DNA of 64,000 bases from an uncultured Methanobrevibacter sp. (GCF_900314695.1 NZ_OMWD01000023.1:1-64000), one strand, 5' to 3'; positions 37,353 through 47,800 are shown, counted from the stretch's first letter. Made by a program: numbers and translations. The notes: generated from the sequence alone by a model not told the origin.

Positions 37353-37385
37353 TGTTTTAAATCGTGCAAACAGCATGATTTAAAA
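37353..37385. terminator. Shared terminator of converging genes
   Basis: Imperfect ~13-base inverted repeat (GTTTTAAATCGTGC / GCATGATTTTAAAAC, one bulge and one G-T pair) with loop AAACA, between the plus-strand GT-C-like gene and the minus-strand acyltransferase gene. Confidence 0.5.
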
Positions 37386-38210
37386 CTTCTTTTTATTGAA
37401 AAAAGAGCGCTTATTTTTCACACCAATATAAAACCTATTGTAATCATTACATCTAATTACTGATTGAAGGTATGCAATTTTTTCATCAACATCATTAATA
37501 GAATTGAAATTTTCCTCAATTTCATCAAAACTTAAAACATTGCCCTCATTTCTGTAAATCCATCGCCCAGCACTATATTCCATAGAATTTTCAGTTTGTT
37601 CATCAGTGTAGTAATGAACACTTGACCCATCAAAAAGCACATCATCTCGAATCAATTGGGCAGGAACTCCACCCCAAAGAGAATTTGACTGAATCTTTTT
37701 GCCCGCAACCAATGCTTTTGCACCAATGATACTTCCAGAACCAATTTGAGTTCCCTTAAGTATCAGTGCATCCTGACCAACCCAAACATGATCTCCCAAA
37801 TAAATGCTTTTGGAGAGATTGATTCTTTTAAGGGAATTGGTATCATAAATCAGGTGAGGATCTGCAATCCTCATCCATATATCTCGTGCAAACAGGCATT
37901 CATTACCAATGAATATGTTTTTTTGCTCAGATATGGAAAAATTAATCCTCCCATTAATATAGCTGTTTTCACCCATATAGAAAAGGGAATTGTTGTAAAT
38001 GGATATGTTCAAATAATATACATTTCTGTTGGATGAAAGATAGATTATTGAATTGTCTGCATTGAAATCCAAAATTGAGTTATGCAGATTTACATTGTCT
38101 TCACAAATCAAACGATTATTTCTGCCTCTGAAAATGATTTGGGTGTTTTGCAGATTGGGATTTACGCCAATTATTTGATTGTTATTTTCATCAACTTTTA
38201 CAACATCCAT
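37380..38210 (-). CDS. Hexapeptide-repeat acyltransferase, paralogue of 21708 product
   Basis: A 276-residue left-handed beta-helix protein matching the 21708 product from end to end: GRNNRLICEDNVNLHNS cap strands, NIFIGNECLFARDIWMRIAD, HLIYD, SIYLGDHVWVGQDALILKGT, IGAKALVAGK, WGGVPAQLIRDDV. The catalytic-type His lies in ADPHLIY and DHVWVG. The C-terminus is helical and basic (VKNKRSFFNKKKF). Likely O-acetyltransferase for the polymer or a related glycan. It is alone on the minus strand, converging with the GT-C-like gene and diverging from the first ALP gene. Confidence 0.8.
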   Translation of the reverse strand: MDVVKVDENNNQIIGVNPNLQNTQIIFRGRNNRLICEDNVNLHNSILDFNADNSIIYLSSNRNVYYLNISIYNNSLFYMGENSYINGRINFSISEQKNIFIGNECLFARDIWMRIADPHLIYDTNSLKRINLSKSIYLGDHVWVGQDALILKGTQIGSGSIIGAKALVAGKKIQSNSLWGGVPAQLIRDDVLFDGSSVHYYTDEQTENSMEYSAGRWIYRNEGNVLSFDEIEENFNSINDVDEKIAYLQSVIRCNDYNRFYIGVKNKRSFFNKKKF

Positions 38211-38351
38211 GATACCACACTATGTAATTTGTATAGTTAATGCTATTTATTAATTTTTATAACTCCACAACAATAATTTATATAGAATACAAACATAATT
38301 ACTATTATAAAATGTTTTAAATAATGCAAACTATATATTTTGGTGAAAAAA
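38211..38351. promoter_or_regulatory. Divergent promoter region before the first ALP gene
   Basis: 141 bases with TATA-like runs (AATTTATATAGAA near 38273-38286; ATTATAAAATG near 38302-38313). GGTGA at 38342-38346 is the binding site that fixes the first ALP start at 38352. It differs from the leaderless promoter cassette used at 42462 and 55491. Confidence 0.4.
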
Positions 38352-40337
38352 ATGAGAAAACTAATAAAAATTGTCCCATTATTGGTGGTAATTTTTTTAG
38401 TATCCATGTCATTCGCCTGCGCAAGCAATACAGACGAACAAATATTGGCAAATGATACTGACACACCAGATAATGAAATTCTATCAGTTGACAATGACAT
38501 AACAAATATAAACAGTCAAACTGATGCAAATAAACTTACAGATAATGAAAAAAGAATAACTTCAAAGACATTCGGTGAATTAACAAAAGAAATCAGGTCC
38601 TCTGAAGAAGGAAGTACACTTGTTTTATTAAATGACTGTTCCTGTGAAAGCGGTTTCAGTTCAGATGGAATCGGAATTCAAAAACAATTTACAATAGATG
38701 GAAACGGACACACAATAAACGGCAAGAACACTGCAAGGACATTCTTTATTGATGCAGACAATGTTATTTTAAAAAACATTATATTCATCAATGGAAATGC
38801 AAAAGGTAACGGCGGAGGTGTCCTACTCATCCGAGCATCCAACACAGTCATTGAAAACTGTACCTTCAAAAACAGCAAAGATGAATATGGAGGTGCAATC
38901 TACATAACCGAAAAAACCAAAGTGGATAACAAAGCGATTACAGGCACAAAAATCAACAACTGTAAATTTGAAAGCAACACTGCTGAGAAAGGTGGTGGAG
39001 CAATTTACGCTTTAGGCAAAGGAAATACAATTACAAACTCAAAATTCACAAGCAACAAGGCAAATGCCATGGGAGGTGCTGTTCAAATTGCAAACAACAA
39101 CAACAAAATCATAAACAATACTTTCACAAGCAACTCCGCTAAAACAGAAGCAGGAGCACTAGCATTGATGTACTGCTCAAACCAAGAGATTGAAGGAAAT
39201 ACCTTCACAAAAAATACTGCTGGAAGCATTGCAGGAGCTATTGACCTCTATAAAGGAAGCGGATACACCGTCAAAAACAACAAATTTGACGGGAACACCG
39301 CAGACGACCTTGGAGGTGCAATGAGACTTTCAATTTCATCCTACTCAACAGCAAGCAGAATTGAAAACAATGACTTCAAAAACAGTCAGGCACAAAATGG
39401 AGGAGCTATATACAGTGACAGCGACAAGGCAACATTCACAAAAAACACATTCTACAACAACAAAGCTACCTCAAAAAGCGGTGGAGCAATTCACATTAAC
39501 GGAAAAAGTAATATCATTTCCTACAACAACTTCGACAAATGCAGTGCCAAATACAAAGGAGGCGCAATATGCATTGAAAGCAACTCCGATAAAATTATGC
39601 ACAACAACATTACACACTGCCATGCAGATAACGGCGGAGGAGCAATCTACGTAATGGGATCAGGCACAACAATCAGCGACAACAACATCGAAAGCAACGA
39701 TGCAAACCTCAATGGAGGAGCAATTCAAATCGATGGTTCCAATACAAAAATAGTATACAATGAAATATCAGGCAATTCAGATAAAGGCAATGGTGGAGCA
39801 TTATTTATCAGCGGAAATACCGAAACAATATCTTCAAACAAATTCATATCCAACAAAGGAGATGCAAGTACAGGTACCGGTGGTGCAATCAAAATGTTCG
39901 GACATGATGCAATCATAACCGAAAATACTTTCACTAAAAACATCGCAAAGTATGGTGCTTCTATTTTCATAACCGGTTCTAACGAAAAAATCGCCAAAAA
40001 CATTTATACTGGAAGTACAATGGCAAAACAGGTAACCTGGAAACATCAAAAACAGAACACAAAAATAAATGCTCCTGCAAAAACATTCAAGAAATCCGTG
40101 AAATCCAAGAATGTTATCATTACATTAAAATCCGCTTTAAACAAATTGCTTGCTTCCAAAAAGATTACATTAAGCGTTAACGGCAAAACTTATGCTGCAA
40201 AAACAAATTCAAAAGGTCAAGCTACTCTCAAGATTACCAAATTGACCAAAAAAGGAAGCTTCAAATACACCGTTAAATTCAACGGAGACAGCAATTTCAA
40301 CAAAGTAAGCAAAACCGGTAAAATTACAATAAAATAA
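38352..40337 (+). CDS. Adhesin-like protein 1 (beta-helix, cationic Ig-like tail)
   Basis: A 661-residue secreted protein. Signal peptide ~1-26 (IKIVPLLVVIFLVSMSFACAS). Residues ~70-545 are a right-handed parallel beta-helix of ~22-residue coils rich in GGAI, NN and NTF(T/K)NN motifs (pectin-lyase-like fold). The last ~95 residues are a Lys-rich Ig-like domain with NGKTYAAKTNSKGQATLKI and a YTVKFNGDSNF ending. It has no C-terminal membrane anchor, so it is probably held by charge or wall binding. The TTG (38340) and GTG (38343) starts are rejected because GGTGA there is the binding site. First of a run of ALP genes; closely related to the next gene, with stretches of identical DNA. Confidence 0.85.
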   Translation: MRKLIKIVPLLVVIFLVSMSFACASNTDEQILANDTDTPDNEILSVDNDITNINSQTDANKLTDNEKRITSKTFGELTKEIRSSEEGSTLVLLNDCSCESGFSSDGIGIQKQFTIDGNGHTINGKNTARTFFIDADNVILKNIIFINGNAKGNGGGVLLIRASNTVIENCTFKNSKDEYGGAIYITEKTKVDNKAITGTKINNCKFESNTAEKGGGAIYALGKGNTITNSKFTSNKANAMGGAVQIANNNNKIINNTFTSNSAKTEAGALALMYCSNQEIEGNTFTKNTAGSIAGAIDLYKGSGYTVKNNKFDGNTADDLGGAMRLSISSYSTASRIENNDFKNSQAQNGGAIYSDSDKATFTKNTFYNNKATSKSGGAIHINGKSNIISYNNFDKCSAKYKGGAICIESNSDKIMHNNITHCHADNGGGAIYVMGSGTTISDNNIESNDANLNGGAIQIDGSNTKIVYNEISGNSDKGNGGALFISGNTETISSNKFISNKGDASTGTGGAIKMFGHDAIITENTFTKNIAKYGASIFITGSNEKIAKNIYTGSTMAKQVTWKHQKQNTKINAPAKTFKKSVKSKNVIITLKSALNKLLASKKITLSVNGKTYAAKTNSKGQATLKITKLTKKGSFKYTVKFNGDSNFNKVSKTGKITIK

Positions 40338-40343
40338 ATTCAA

Positions 40344-40377
40344 ACTGTCCTTAACCGGACAGTATTCACTTTTTTTA
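40344..40377 (+). terminator. Terminator after ALP 1
   Basis: Stem ACTGTCC (40344-40350) / GGACAGT (40357-40363), loop TTAACC, then TTTTTTT at 40371-40377. The first of several terminators with a CTGTC core in this array. Confidence 0.85.
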
Positions 40378-40416
40378 AGATATTATCAACATCATCCAAA
40401 ATAGGAGGGAAAAACT

Positions 40417-42378
40417 ATGAAAAAATCAATGAAACTCATCCCATTGCTTGTCATAATCTTTCTGGTATCCATATCATATGCCTGCGCAGCAGACATCGAC
40501 GGGAAAAACATGACGGACAGTGATGTTTTAACCGGCAATGATGATGACATAGCAATATCAACAGCAAACAACGAAGAAATAGTAAAAAGTACAAATGTCA
40601 GTTCAAAGACGTTTTCAGATTTGTCAAAAGAAATCAACAAAGCAGAAGAGGGTAGTGAAATCATATTGATGGAAGACTGTGAATATGACTCAGGCATTAC
40701 ATTTGAGGGAATCGCAATCAAAAAGCAACTAACAATCAATGGAAACGGCCATACAATAAACGGAAAGGATTCTGCAAGGGCATTTTTCATAGATGCAAAC
40801 AATGTCGTGCTTAAAAACATCAACTTCATAAACGGGAACTCAAGGGCACATGGTGGTGGAACACTACTCATCCGTGCATCCAACACAGTCATTGAAAACT
40901 GTACCTTCAAAAACAGCAAAGACATCTATGGAGGTGCAATCTACATGACTGCACACACCAAAACCGGGCTTTTTCAGGAAGTCAAAGGAACAAAAATCAG
41001 CAACTGCAACTTTGAGTCAAACACTGCTGAGAAAGGTGGTGGAGCAATATATGCATTAAGCAAGGAAAATACAATCAACAATTGTGAATTCATATCCAAC
41101 CAAGCTTCAATGGGTGGTGCAGTTCAAATAGGAAATTCAAACAACAACAAAATTACAAACAATAAATTCACAAGCAATTCTGCTAAATCAGAAGGTGGAG
41201 CTCTTGCACTGATGTACACATCAAACGAAATTGTAAAAGACAATGTCTTTGAAAAAAACAGTGCTACCAAAATTTCAGGAGCATTTGAAGCTTACAAAGG
41301 AAGCAACTATACCATTACAAACAACCAGTTCAATTCAAACTACGGTGGTGAACTGGCAGGTGCAATGAGGCTTTCAATCAAATCCTCAAAAACCACAAGC
41401 AAAATTGCAAACAACAAGTTCACAAACAACAAAGCTAAAAACTCAGGTGCACTATACAGTGACGGTGACAATGCAACATTTACGAAAAACACATTCACAA
41501 ACAATGAAGCCACTGAAAAAAGCGGAGGAGCAATATTCATTAACGGTAACTCAAACAGCATTTCACAAAATACAATCAGCAAATGCAGTGCCAGCTACAA
41601 AGGAGGAGCAATCACCATTGATGGAGACTCCAACAGCATTGTAAAAAACAATATCACAAGCTGCAAATCAAAAGACGGTGGAGGAGCAATCTACATATTG
41701 GGATCAAAATCTACAATCAACAGCAACAACATCAAAAGCTGTGAAGCAGGAACCTCCGGTGGAGCGATACTTGTAAGCGGTGACAAGGCAACAATAAAAA
41801 GCAATACAATATCCTCCAACACTGCCAAAAGTCATGGTGGAGCATTGCTTGTTAAGGGAAACAATGCAGTCATCACATCAAACAAGTTCACTTCAAACAA
41901 AGCAACTGCCAAATCAGGTTCAGGAGGTGCAATAAGGTTGAACGGAAACTATGCAAAGATTACTTCAAATACATTCACAAAGAACTCTGCAAAAAACGGC
42001 CCTTCAATCTATGCACAAGGATATGAAGAAACAATAAGCAAAAACAAGTTTACAGGAAGTACAATGGCAAAACAGGTTGTGTGGAAAATTGTGAAACAGA
42101 AGACAAAAATTACCGCACCGACCAAAAAATTCAAGAGGTCAGCTGTCAAAAAGGTTGTAATCACCCTTAAATCCGCTGTGGGAAAGAAACTTGCCTCCAA
42201 ATTCATTTACCTTAAAATCAATGCCAAAAACTACAAGGCAAAAACCAACAAGAATGGTCAGGCAACATTTAAAATCACAAACATAAATAAAAAAGCGATT
42301 TTCATATATGTTGTGAGATTCAAAGGTGACAAGTACTACTACTCTGTTAAAAATACAGGAAGAATCAGAGTAATCTAA
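40417..42378 (+). CDS. Adhesin-like protein 2 (beta-helix, cationic tail)
   Basis: A 653-residue paralogue of ALP 1. Signal peptide ~1-25 (LIPLLVIIFLVSISYACA). Beta-helix ~65-540 with the same coil motifs (NGNGHTINGKDSARAFFIDA, then repeated GGAIYxxG units). Lys-rich C-terminal domain ~560-653 (NAKNYKAKTNKNGQATFKI). Strong GGAGG binding site 8 bases before the ATG. Separate terminators before and after, but the short 79-base gap has no clear TATA box, so read-through from ALP 1 is possible. Surface attachment or cell-cell contact is the family's presumed role; the ligand is unknown. Confidence 0.85.
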   Translation: MKKSMKLIPLLVIIFLVSISYACAADIDGKNMTDSDVLTGNDDDIAISTANNEEIVKSTNVSSKTFSDLSKEINKAEEGSEIILMEDCEYDSGITFEGIAIKKQLTINGNGHTINGKDSARAFFIDANNVVLKNINFINGNSRAHGGGTLLIRASNTVIENCTFKNSKDIYGGAIYMTAHTKTGLFQEVKGTKISNCNFESNTAEKGGGAIYALSKENTINNCEFISNQASMGGAVQIGNSNNNKITNNKFTSNSAKSEGGALALMYTSNEIVKDNVFEKNSATKISGAFEAYKGSNYTITNNQFNSNYGGELAGAMRLSIKSSKTTSKIANNKFTNNKAKNSGALYSDGDNATFTKNTFTNNEATEKSGGAIFINGNSNSISQNTISKCSASYKGGAITIDGDSNSIVKNNITSCKSKDGGGAIYILGSKSTINSNNIKSCEAGTSGGAILVSGDKATIKSNTISSNTAKSHGGALLVKGNNAVITSNKFTSNKATAKSGSGGAIRLNGNYAKITSNTFTKNSAKNGPSIYAQGYEETISKNKFTGSTMAKQVVWKIVKQKTKITAPTKKFKRSAVKKVVITLKSAVGKKLASKFIYLKINAKNYKAKTNKNGQATFKITNINKKAIFIYVVRFKGDKYYYSVKNTGRIRVI

Positions 42379-42383
42379 AATTA

Positions 42384-42417
42384 AGCTGTCTTCGGACAGC
42401 TCACTTTTCTTTTTTTT
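42384..42417 (+). terminator. Terminator after ALP 2
   Basis: Stem AGCTGTC (42384-42390) / GACAGCT (42395-42401) closed by a TTCG tetraloop, then a T-rich run to 42417. Confidence 0.85.
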
Positions 42418-42461
42418 GAGCCAAAACAAGAATTTTGTGTTTAAATCTTTTTTTAGCACAA

Positions 42462-42501
42462 ACATGTAACATTATATATGCATTTTAACAAATAGTTAAA
42501 C
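42462..42501 (+). promoter_or_regulatory. ALP promoter cassette, copy 1
   Basis: TATA box TTATATATG at 42472-42480, centred ~26 bases before the ATG at 42502, with TTTTAACAAATAGTTAAAC between. No binding site is present, so transcription probably begins at or next to the ATG (leaderless). The block is repeated at 44396, and in shorter form at 55491. Confidence 0.65.
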
Positions 42502-44346
42502 ATGTACAACAAAAAACTAATCGGCTTTTTCCTAATCGCACTGATTTTGGCAGTATGCATAGGAACTGCATCTGCAAGCGAAAATACAACACTCACATCA
42601 GCCAATGAGGAAAAAACATTTACAGATATACAAACAGAAATAGACAATGCCTGTGAAAACGATACAATAGAACTTGAAGGCACATATATAAGTCAGGGAA
42701 ACGCAATTGAAGTCAATAATGATTTAACATTTAAGGGTACAAATGATACTACTCTGGATGGAAACTGGAGTTCAAGGATAATAAATACTGATAAAAATCT
42801 TATTTTTAAGGATATAACATTCCAAAATGCACTTTCAAGTGAATACGGAGGAGCAATCAAATCCATAGGAGATTTGACATTCATAAACTGCATCTTCAAA
42901 GGTAACAACATAAAACCTATGCCGGATTACTATTGGTACTACGGAAGTGCAATATACGGTGAAGGAAAATTGACAATAGTCAACTGCACATTCACAGACA
43001 ATCTTGGAGATTCTGCAATCAGAGCAGACGTCATAGATTTGAAAAACTCAAAATTCATAAATAATCCTGCAAATAATGCAGTCAACGGAAATAGAGTAAC
43101 TATAGACAACTGCGATTTTCAAAACAATTCCGTGGCAGTCTATGATGCAGTGGAGTTAAAAATTAAAAATTCCAGATTCGACAAAAACGAATACGGAATC
43201 TATGTATTCAGTTATTGCACACTTGATGTGGACAACTGCAGTTTCACAAACAACAGTGAAACCGCAATGTATGCATCATGCGATTCAACCGTTTCAAATT
43301 CAAGATTTGAAAACAACCGTAAGGGGATTAGAGCCTACAGTTCCTATATTTCATCATCACAAACCTTCCCTTCAGATGCATTGAAATTGAATATCCTCAA
43401 CTGCACATTCAAGTCAAATACAGACACTGCAATATCCACAGACGGAAATGTGATTGTCAAAAAAACTTCGTTTGAGGACAATACTGGAGAAATGGCAGGC
43501 GCAATATACAGCGACGATTACCACGGCTACACCACAATCAATATTTCAGATTCCACATTTACAAACAATACTGCAGATTATGCAGGTGCCCTCAAGGTCG
43601 TGGGAGCAAAAGTCACAATAAATAACACCACACTAAAAGGCAACGGCAAGGCAAGCATCATACTTACAAGCGCCATATGGGGAATTTATGGCAATACCTA
43701 CTACAGCATCGCAAAGCTTACAGTCAACTCAAAGACATATACAAAAAGCGTCAATTTAAATGATAACTTAAAAGAAATGGAAATGGCCACACTCACCGCC
43801 AATAAGGTGAAAACTTCATATAATTCAGGAGCTACATTGAACATCAAAATCATCAACAAGTTTACAAAAAAACCCGTGAAGGAGTGTGATATTACATTAA
43901 AAGTATTTACCGGCAAAAAATATAAAACATACACAATACGAACAAAAAATAACGGAATAGCAAAATTCAGCGCATCCGGATTAAATGTAGGATCCCACAA
44001 GATTGAAATCACTACAGATTATGGAGAGTGCAAAGTCAAAAAGACAACAACTGTCACCACCATCACAAAGGCAAAGACAATCATAAAGGCTCCTAAAATA
44101 ATTGCAAAACACAGAAAGTCCAAATACTTCAAAGTTACAGTCAAAAACAAGGCCACCAAGAAGCCTGTGAAAAACACATACATCAAAGTCAAAATCGACA
44201 AGAAAACACACAAAGTCAAAACAAACTCAAAAGGAATAGCTAAAATCAACACCAAAAAACTTAATTACGGAAAACACAAGGTTACAATAACTTCAGCAAA
44301 CACAAACTACCAAATGAGCGCTAAATCAACAATAACAATCAAATAA
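42502..44346 (+). CDS. Adhesin-like protein 3
   Basis: A 614-residue secreted protein. Signal peptide ~1-25 (LIGFFLIALILAVCIGTASAS). Residues ~30-400 are beta-helix (GGAIKS, NCTFTDN, NCSFTNNSETA units). Residues ~420-520 are an Ig-like domain, and the C-terminal ~90 are a second cationic domain (KSKYFKVTVKNKATKKPVKN ... SAKSTITIK) shared with the ALP at 55524 but not with ALPs 1 and 2. Leaderless-type start. The three genes 42502, 44451 and 55524 once shared a common promoter type. Confidence 0.85.
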   Translation: MYNKKLIGFFLIALILAVCIGTASASENTTLTSANEEKTFTDIQTEIDNACENDTIELEGTYISQGNAIEVNNDLTFKGTNDTTLDGNWSSRIINTDKNLIFKDITFQNALSSEYGGAIKSIGDLTFINCIFKGNNIKPMPDYYWYYGSAIYGEGKLTIVNCTFTDNLGDSAIRADVIDLKNSKFINNPANNAVNGNRVTIDNCDFQNNSVAVYDAVELKIKNSRFDKNEYGIYVFSYCTLDVDNCSFTNNSETAMYASCDSTVSNSRFENNRKGIRAYSSYISSSQTFPSDALKLNILNCTFKSNTDTAISTDGNVIVKKTSFEDNTGEMAGAIYSDDYHGYTTINISDSTFTNNTADYAGALKVVGAKVTINNTTLKGNGKASIILTSAIWGIYGNTYYSIAKLTVNSKTYTKSVNLNDNLKEMEMATLTANKVKTSYNSGATLNIKIINKFTKKPVKECDITLKVFTGKKYKTYTIRTKNNGIAKFSASGLNVGSHKIEITTDYGECKVKKTTTVTTITKAKTIIKAPKIIAKHRKSKYFKVTVKNKATKKPVKNTYIKVKIDKKTHKVKTNSKGIAKINTKKLNYGKHKVTITSANTNYQMSAKSTITIK

Positions 44347-44352
44347 AACCCA

Positions 44353-44388
44353 AAACTGTCATCGAGACAGTTTCCTTTTTTTCTTTTT
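44353..44388 (+). terminator. Terminator after ALP 3
   Basis: Stem AAACTGTC (44353-44360) / GACAGTTT (44366-44373), loop ATCGA, then a T-rich run. Same CTGTC/GACAG core as the two preceding terminators. Confidence 0.85.
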
Positions 44389-44395
44389 AATGCAG

Positions 44396-44437
44396 ACATG
44401 TAACATTATATATACATTTTAACAAATAGTTAAGCAT
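44396..44437 (+). promoter_or_regulatory. ALP promoter cassette, copy 2 (orphaned)
   Basis: Matches 42462-42503 at all but two or three bases, including the TATA box (TTATATATA) and AACAAATAGTTAA. The position of the ATG now reads ATA (44436-44438), so it no longer starts a protein. Confidence 0.7.
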
Positions 44438-44450
44438 ATCGTGACACTGA

Positions 44451-44690
44451 AAAATAGTCAAGGTCAAAAAATCCACCAAAAAGCTAACATTGACAGCAAC
44501 ACTCAAAAGCAAGCAGGTAACTTTCAAATTCAACGGAAAAACATACAAAACCAAAACCAATGCAAAAGGTGTTGCAAAAGTGACCCTTAAAAAATCCGCA
44601 TTGGCCAATCTCAAGGGAGGAAGCAGGGCCAAGATTCAGGCACCCTGCCTCAAGGATACAGTCAAAAAATCTTTAAAAGTTCAAAAATAA
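44451..44690 (+). pseudogene. ALP remnant: C-terminal cationic domain only
   Basis: Frame open from just after a TGA at 44448 to a stop at 44690, encoding ~79 residues of the ALP C-terminal domain (VKVKKSTKKLTLTATLKSK, then TYKTKTNAKGVAKVTLKK, LKDTVKKSLKVQK). This matches the tails of the 44886 and 48346 genes. There is no signal peptide and no ATG; only an internal TTG at 44490. Together with the orphan promoter 15 bases upstream it looks like an ALP gene whose whole middle was deleted. Confidence 0.75.
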
Positions 44691-44719
44691 TGATTGATTT
44701 CATTATTTTCTTTTTTTGT
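44685..44719 (+). terminator. Terminator after the ALP remnant
   Basis: Stem AAATAATG (44685-44692) / CATTATTT (44701-44708) followed by CTTTTTTT. Still intact although the gene is broken. Confidence 0.6.
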
Positions 44720-44885
44720 TAATTTTTTTCATTATTTTTCTTATTTTTTAAAAATTATTCATATTAATTCTTTTCATTCGAATTTAATCACTGAAATTCT
44801 TTAATTTCAAGAATAAAGTTAAAATTTATATGTAATATATTTCAGATATATTATTGTATTCAAATTGAATATAAATTAAATCAAT

Positions 44886-47800
44886 ATGGGGATAAAATTG
44901 AAGTTAAATAAGATTATATTGTTGTCCATATTTTTGCTTGCGGTTTTGACACTTGGTGCTGCAAGCGCAAGCGAGAACAGTACGGATAATTTAAAAATTG
45001 ACGGAGCTGTTGACGTGTCCGCTTCAGTTGATGATGATATTGTGGCTGATGATGAGTCAGGTCAACCGAAAGATGTTGAAATAGTCTTTCCAGATAGCAT
45101 AAAGGCATATGAAAGATTTAATGTTAACATAACCTTGCCTAAAGATGCATCCGGTGAAGTACATTACTACTTTGATGCTAATCTGGAGGATGATGACTAT
45201 AGTTATGTTTACTCAGGATTCAACAAGGTTTCATCAAAGATAAAGGAATTCGGTACTCATACATTGAATATCAATTTCATTTCAGATGATAAGGAAATCT
45301 GCAACGATAAGGAAGTATCAAAAACCTATGATGTAAATGATTACGGTATTGATATTTCCATTGATGAGGACGAATGGAAATATGGAGAATCCAATTCTAT
45401 AACTGCTGACCTTCCTTCACACACAGGCAAAGTTGTTATGGATATAAATGGTGAAAAATTTAATATAGATTTGGATGAGGAGTATGAGGCTTGGTTAATT
45501 ATGGTCCGGCAACCACTACCAACGTGACTGTTAAAGTAACATACAAAGGTGACGGCAAAAACATCAAAGCAAAATCAGCTGAAAAAGTATTTGCTGTTGT
45601 GCCAAAGGTATACATTCCTGATGAAGTCATTTTTAAATCTTCAAGTGATGTTGTAGTCAATTATGCTGACGGTGAACAAATCAAATTCATTCTTGTGGAT
45701 TATGATGATGAAAGTATTATATATGATGAAAAGACAGTGACCGTTAAGGATTCAAAGGCGGTCTACGCAATTCCAGATAATCTTGAATTTAATAAAAATT
45801 ACATGGCATATGTCATTCATAATAATGTCACTATTGTTAATGAATATTTTAATGTCATTCCAAATATGGATCTCCCAAACAAGTTCTACAGCAAAAGAAC
45901 CTATGATATTCCTGTTGTTTTCCCGGAAGAATATAAAAACAAAAATGTAACTGTATCAATTGGGGATGTAGCGGTTTTTAAAGACAAACTAGATAATACT
46001 GGAAAATGCGATGTTCATTTATCCGATTTAACTCCATATGAGGGAAGTTTATCTATTGGAATTTATGGTGATGATGGCGATTGCATTTATTACTATTCTA
46101 GGGAGATTGGTGTTTCAGATGTCGATCCTTCCTGTGTAAATCTAAATGTGGATGTTCCTGCTGATGTTGTAAAAGGATCTGAAATTCAATTATATTTTTC
46201 ATTGCCTTATGATATTGGTGGCAAAATAATTGCCTATGTCGACGGCAGCGAAATTTCCAGAGATAATGCATATGGTACATTGACAATATATGTTGGAACC
46301 GATAAATTGGCTTTGGGCACCCATACTCTAACCTTGAACTATACCGGTGACGGATACTTTGAACCTAAGGTCATGTCATATGAATTCAATGTTTCAAATT
46401 ATGTAGTGGACATTCCGGATACGTTATACTACAATAACGGCGACAACATACTTGTAAAACTCCAGGATGGTGCCACTGGAACAGTAATCATTTATTCAGA
46501 CGGCAAAAAGGTTAAAGAATATGATGTTGCTGATATTTATGATGATTATGATGAATATAGTAAATTCGTTCGCTGTCAAGTAGACTCCTTGAATTTGCCT
46601 TTAGGCTACCATAATATTCGAGTTTACTACAAAGGAAACAAAGCTCCGATTGATGTAAGCAAAAAAATTAATCTGGACTATACAATTCCAATCTATATTA
46701 GTGAATACAATTATGGCAGAGAGAATTATGTTGAATTTAATCTTCCTGATGACAGTAAGGGTTCAGTTAACGTAACTATTGATGGAAAACCAGCAAAATA
46801 CAGGACTACTGATGATGGATATTATTATGAAGTAAATGTCACAGAATATTTCGGCGACCATGTCATCACTGTTGAATATTCAGGTGATGAGAAATACAAT
46901 CATCCGTTAAAGGTAAATGAAACATTCAGTGTGGCTGCAAATATTGATTATGACTCATATGTTGCATATAAGTCTCAAAATAATGATGTTTCAGTAGTTT
47001 TACCTGATGATGCTAAAGGCAATCTTGTTGTCGAAGTCGATGGAGAAGTCTATGCCAAAAAAGCATTTGAAAACGGTAAGGCTGCAATATCATTCGACAC
47101 ATTGAATAGGGGTTACTATAATGTCCGTGTGTATTATGACGGAAATGACTATTATGTGGAAAACAGGACTTTTGACCTTTCCGTAAACTTCAATATTCTT
47201 GTTTCATCACAGGAGATTCTTTTCAATGAAAGTGTGGATGTTTATTTAAATCTTCCTTCATATATCAACGGTACATTGACAGTATCATGCAACGGCAAAG
47301 AGTCCAGCGCAATGATGGTTGATGGATATGCTAAAGTCACTCTTTTAGGATTAAATTTAGGGGAGAATGAATATTCTGCTAATTTTGTTGAAGATGGAGA
47401 AGAACCTATTGAGGTTTCAACTGAAGGTACAATATGGGTTAAACCTATTGTTATTGTATCCGACAATTTTGTTGTATTTGGCAAAAATATCGTTTCTGTT
47501 TTAGTTCCTTCAGGATTTAAAGGCAAAGTCAGTTGTTATGGTGACAACGATTATGAAAGGACAGCAAAGATTACCTCACAAAAAACTGATGTTTCAATGC
47601 CTCTTATAACTTCAGGTTTATATCTAATCGATGTCAGTGTCTATGATGAAGACAACTGTTGTGTTTTCCAGGAGGGTTATCAGGCTAATGTTTCAAAAGC
47701 GACTACTCCTAAACTCTTTGCAACTTCAGCAACAGTTTACAACGGATTCAATTACAATGCAAAGGTTTTAGGCACTGACGGCAACCCTCTTAAAGGAGCT

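Noticed and set aside
44490..44690. A functional 66-residue protein starting at TTG 44490
   Set aside because: No binding site or signal peptide, while the sequence is an internal part of an ALP C-terminal domain; a remnant is the simpler reading.
45490..45530. Programmed ribosomal frameshifting in the ALP gene
   Set aside because: No slippery heptamer, pseudoknot or repeat is visible at the junction; a simple base loss or sequencing error is more likely.
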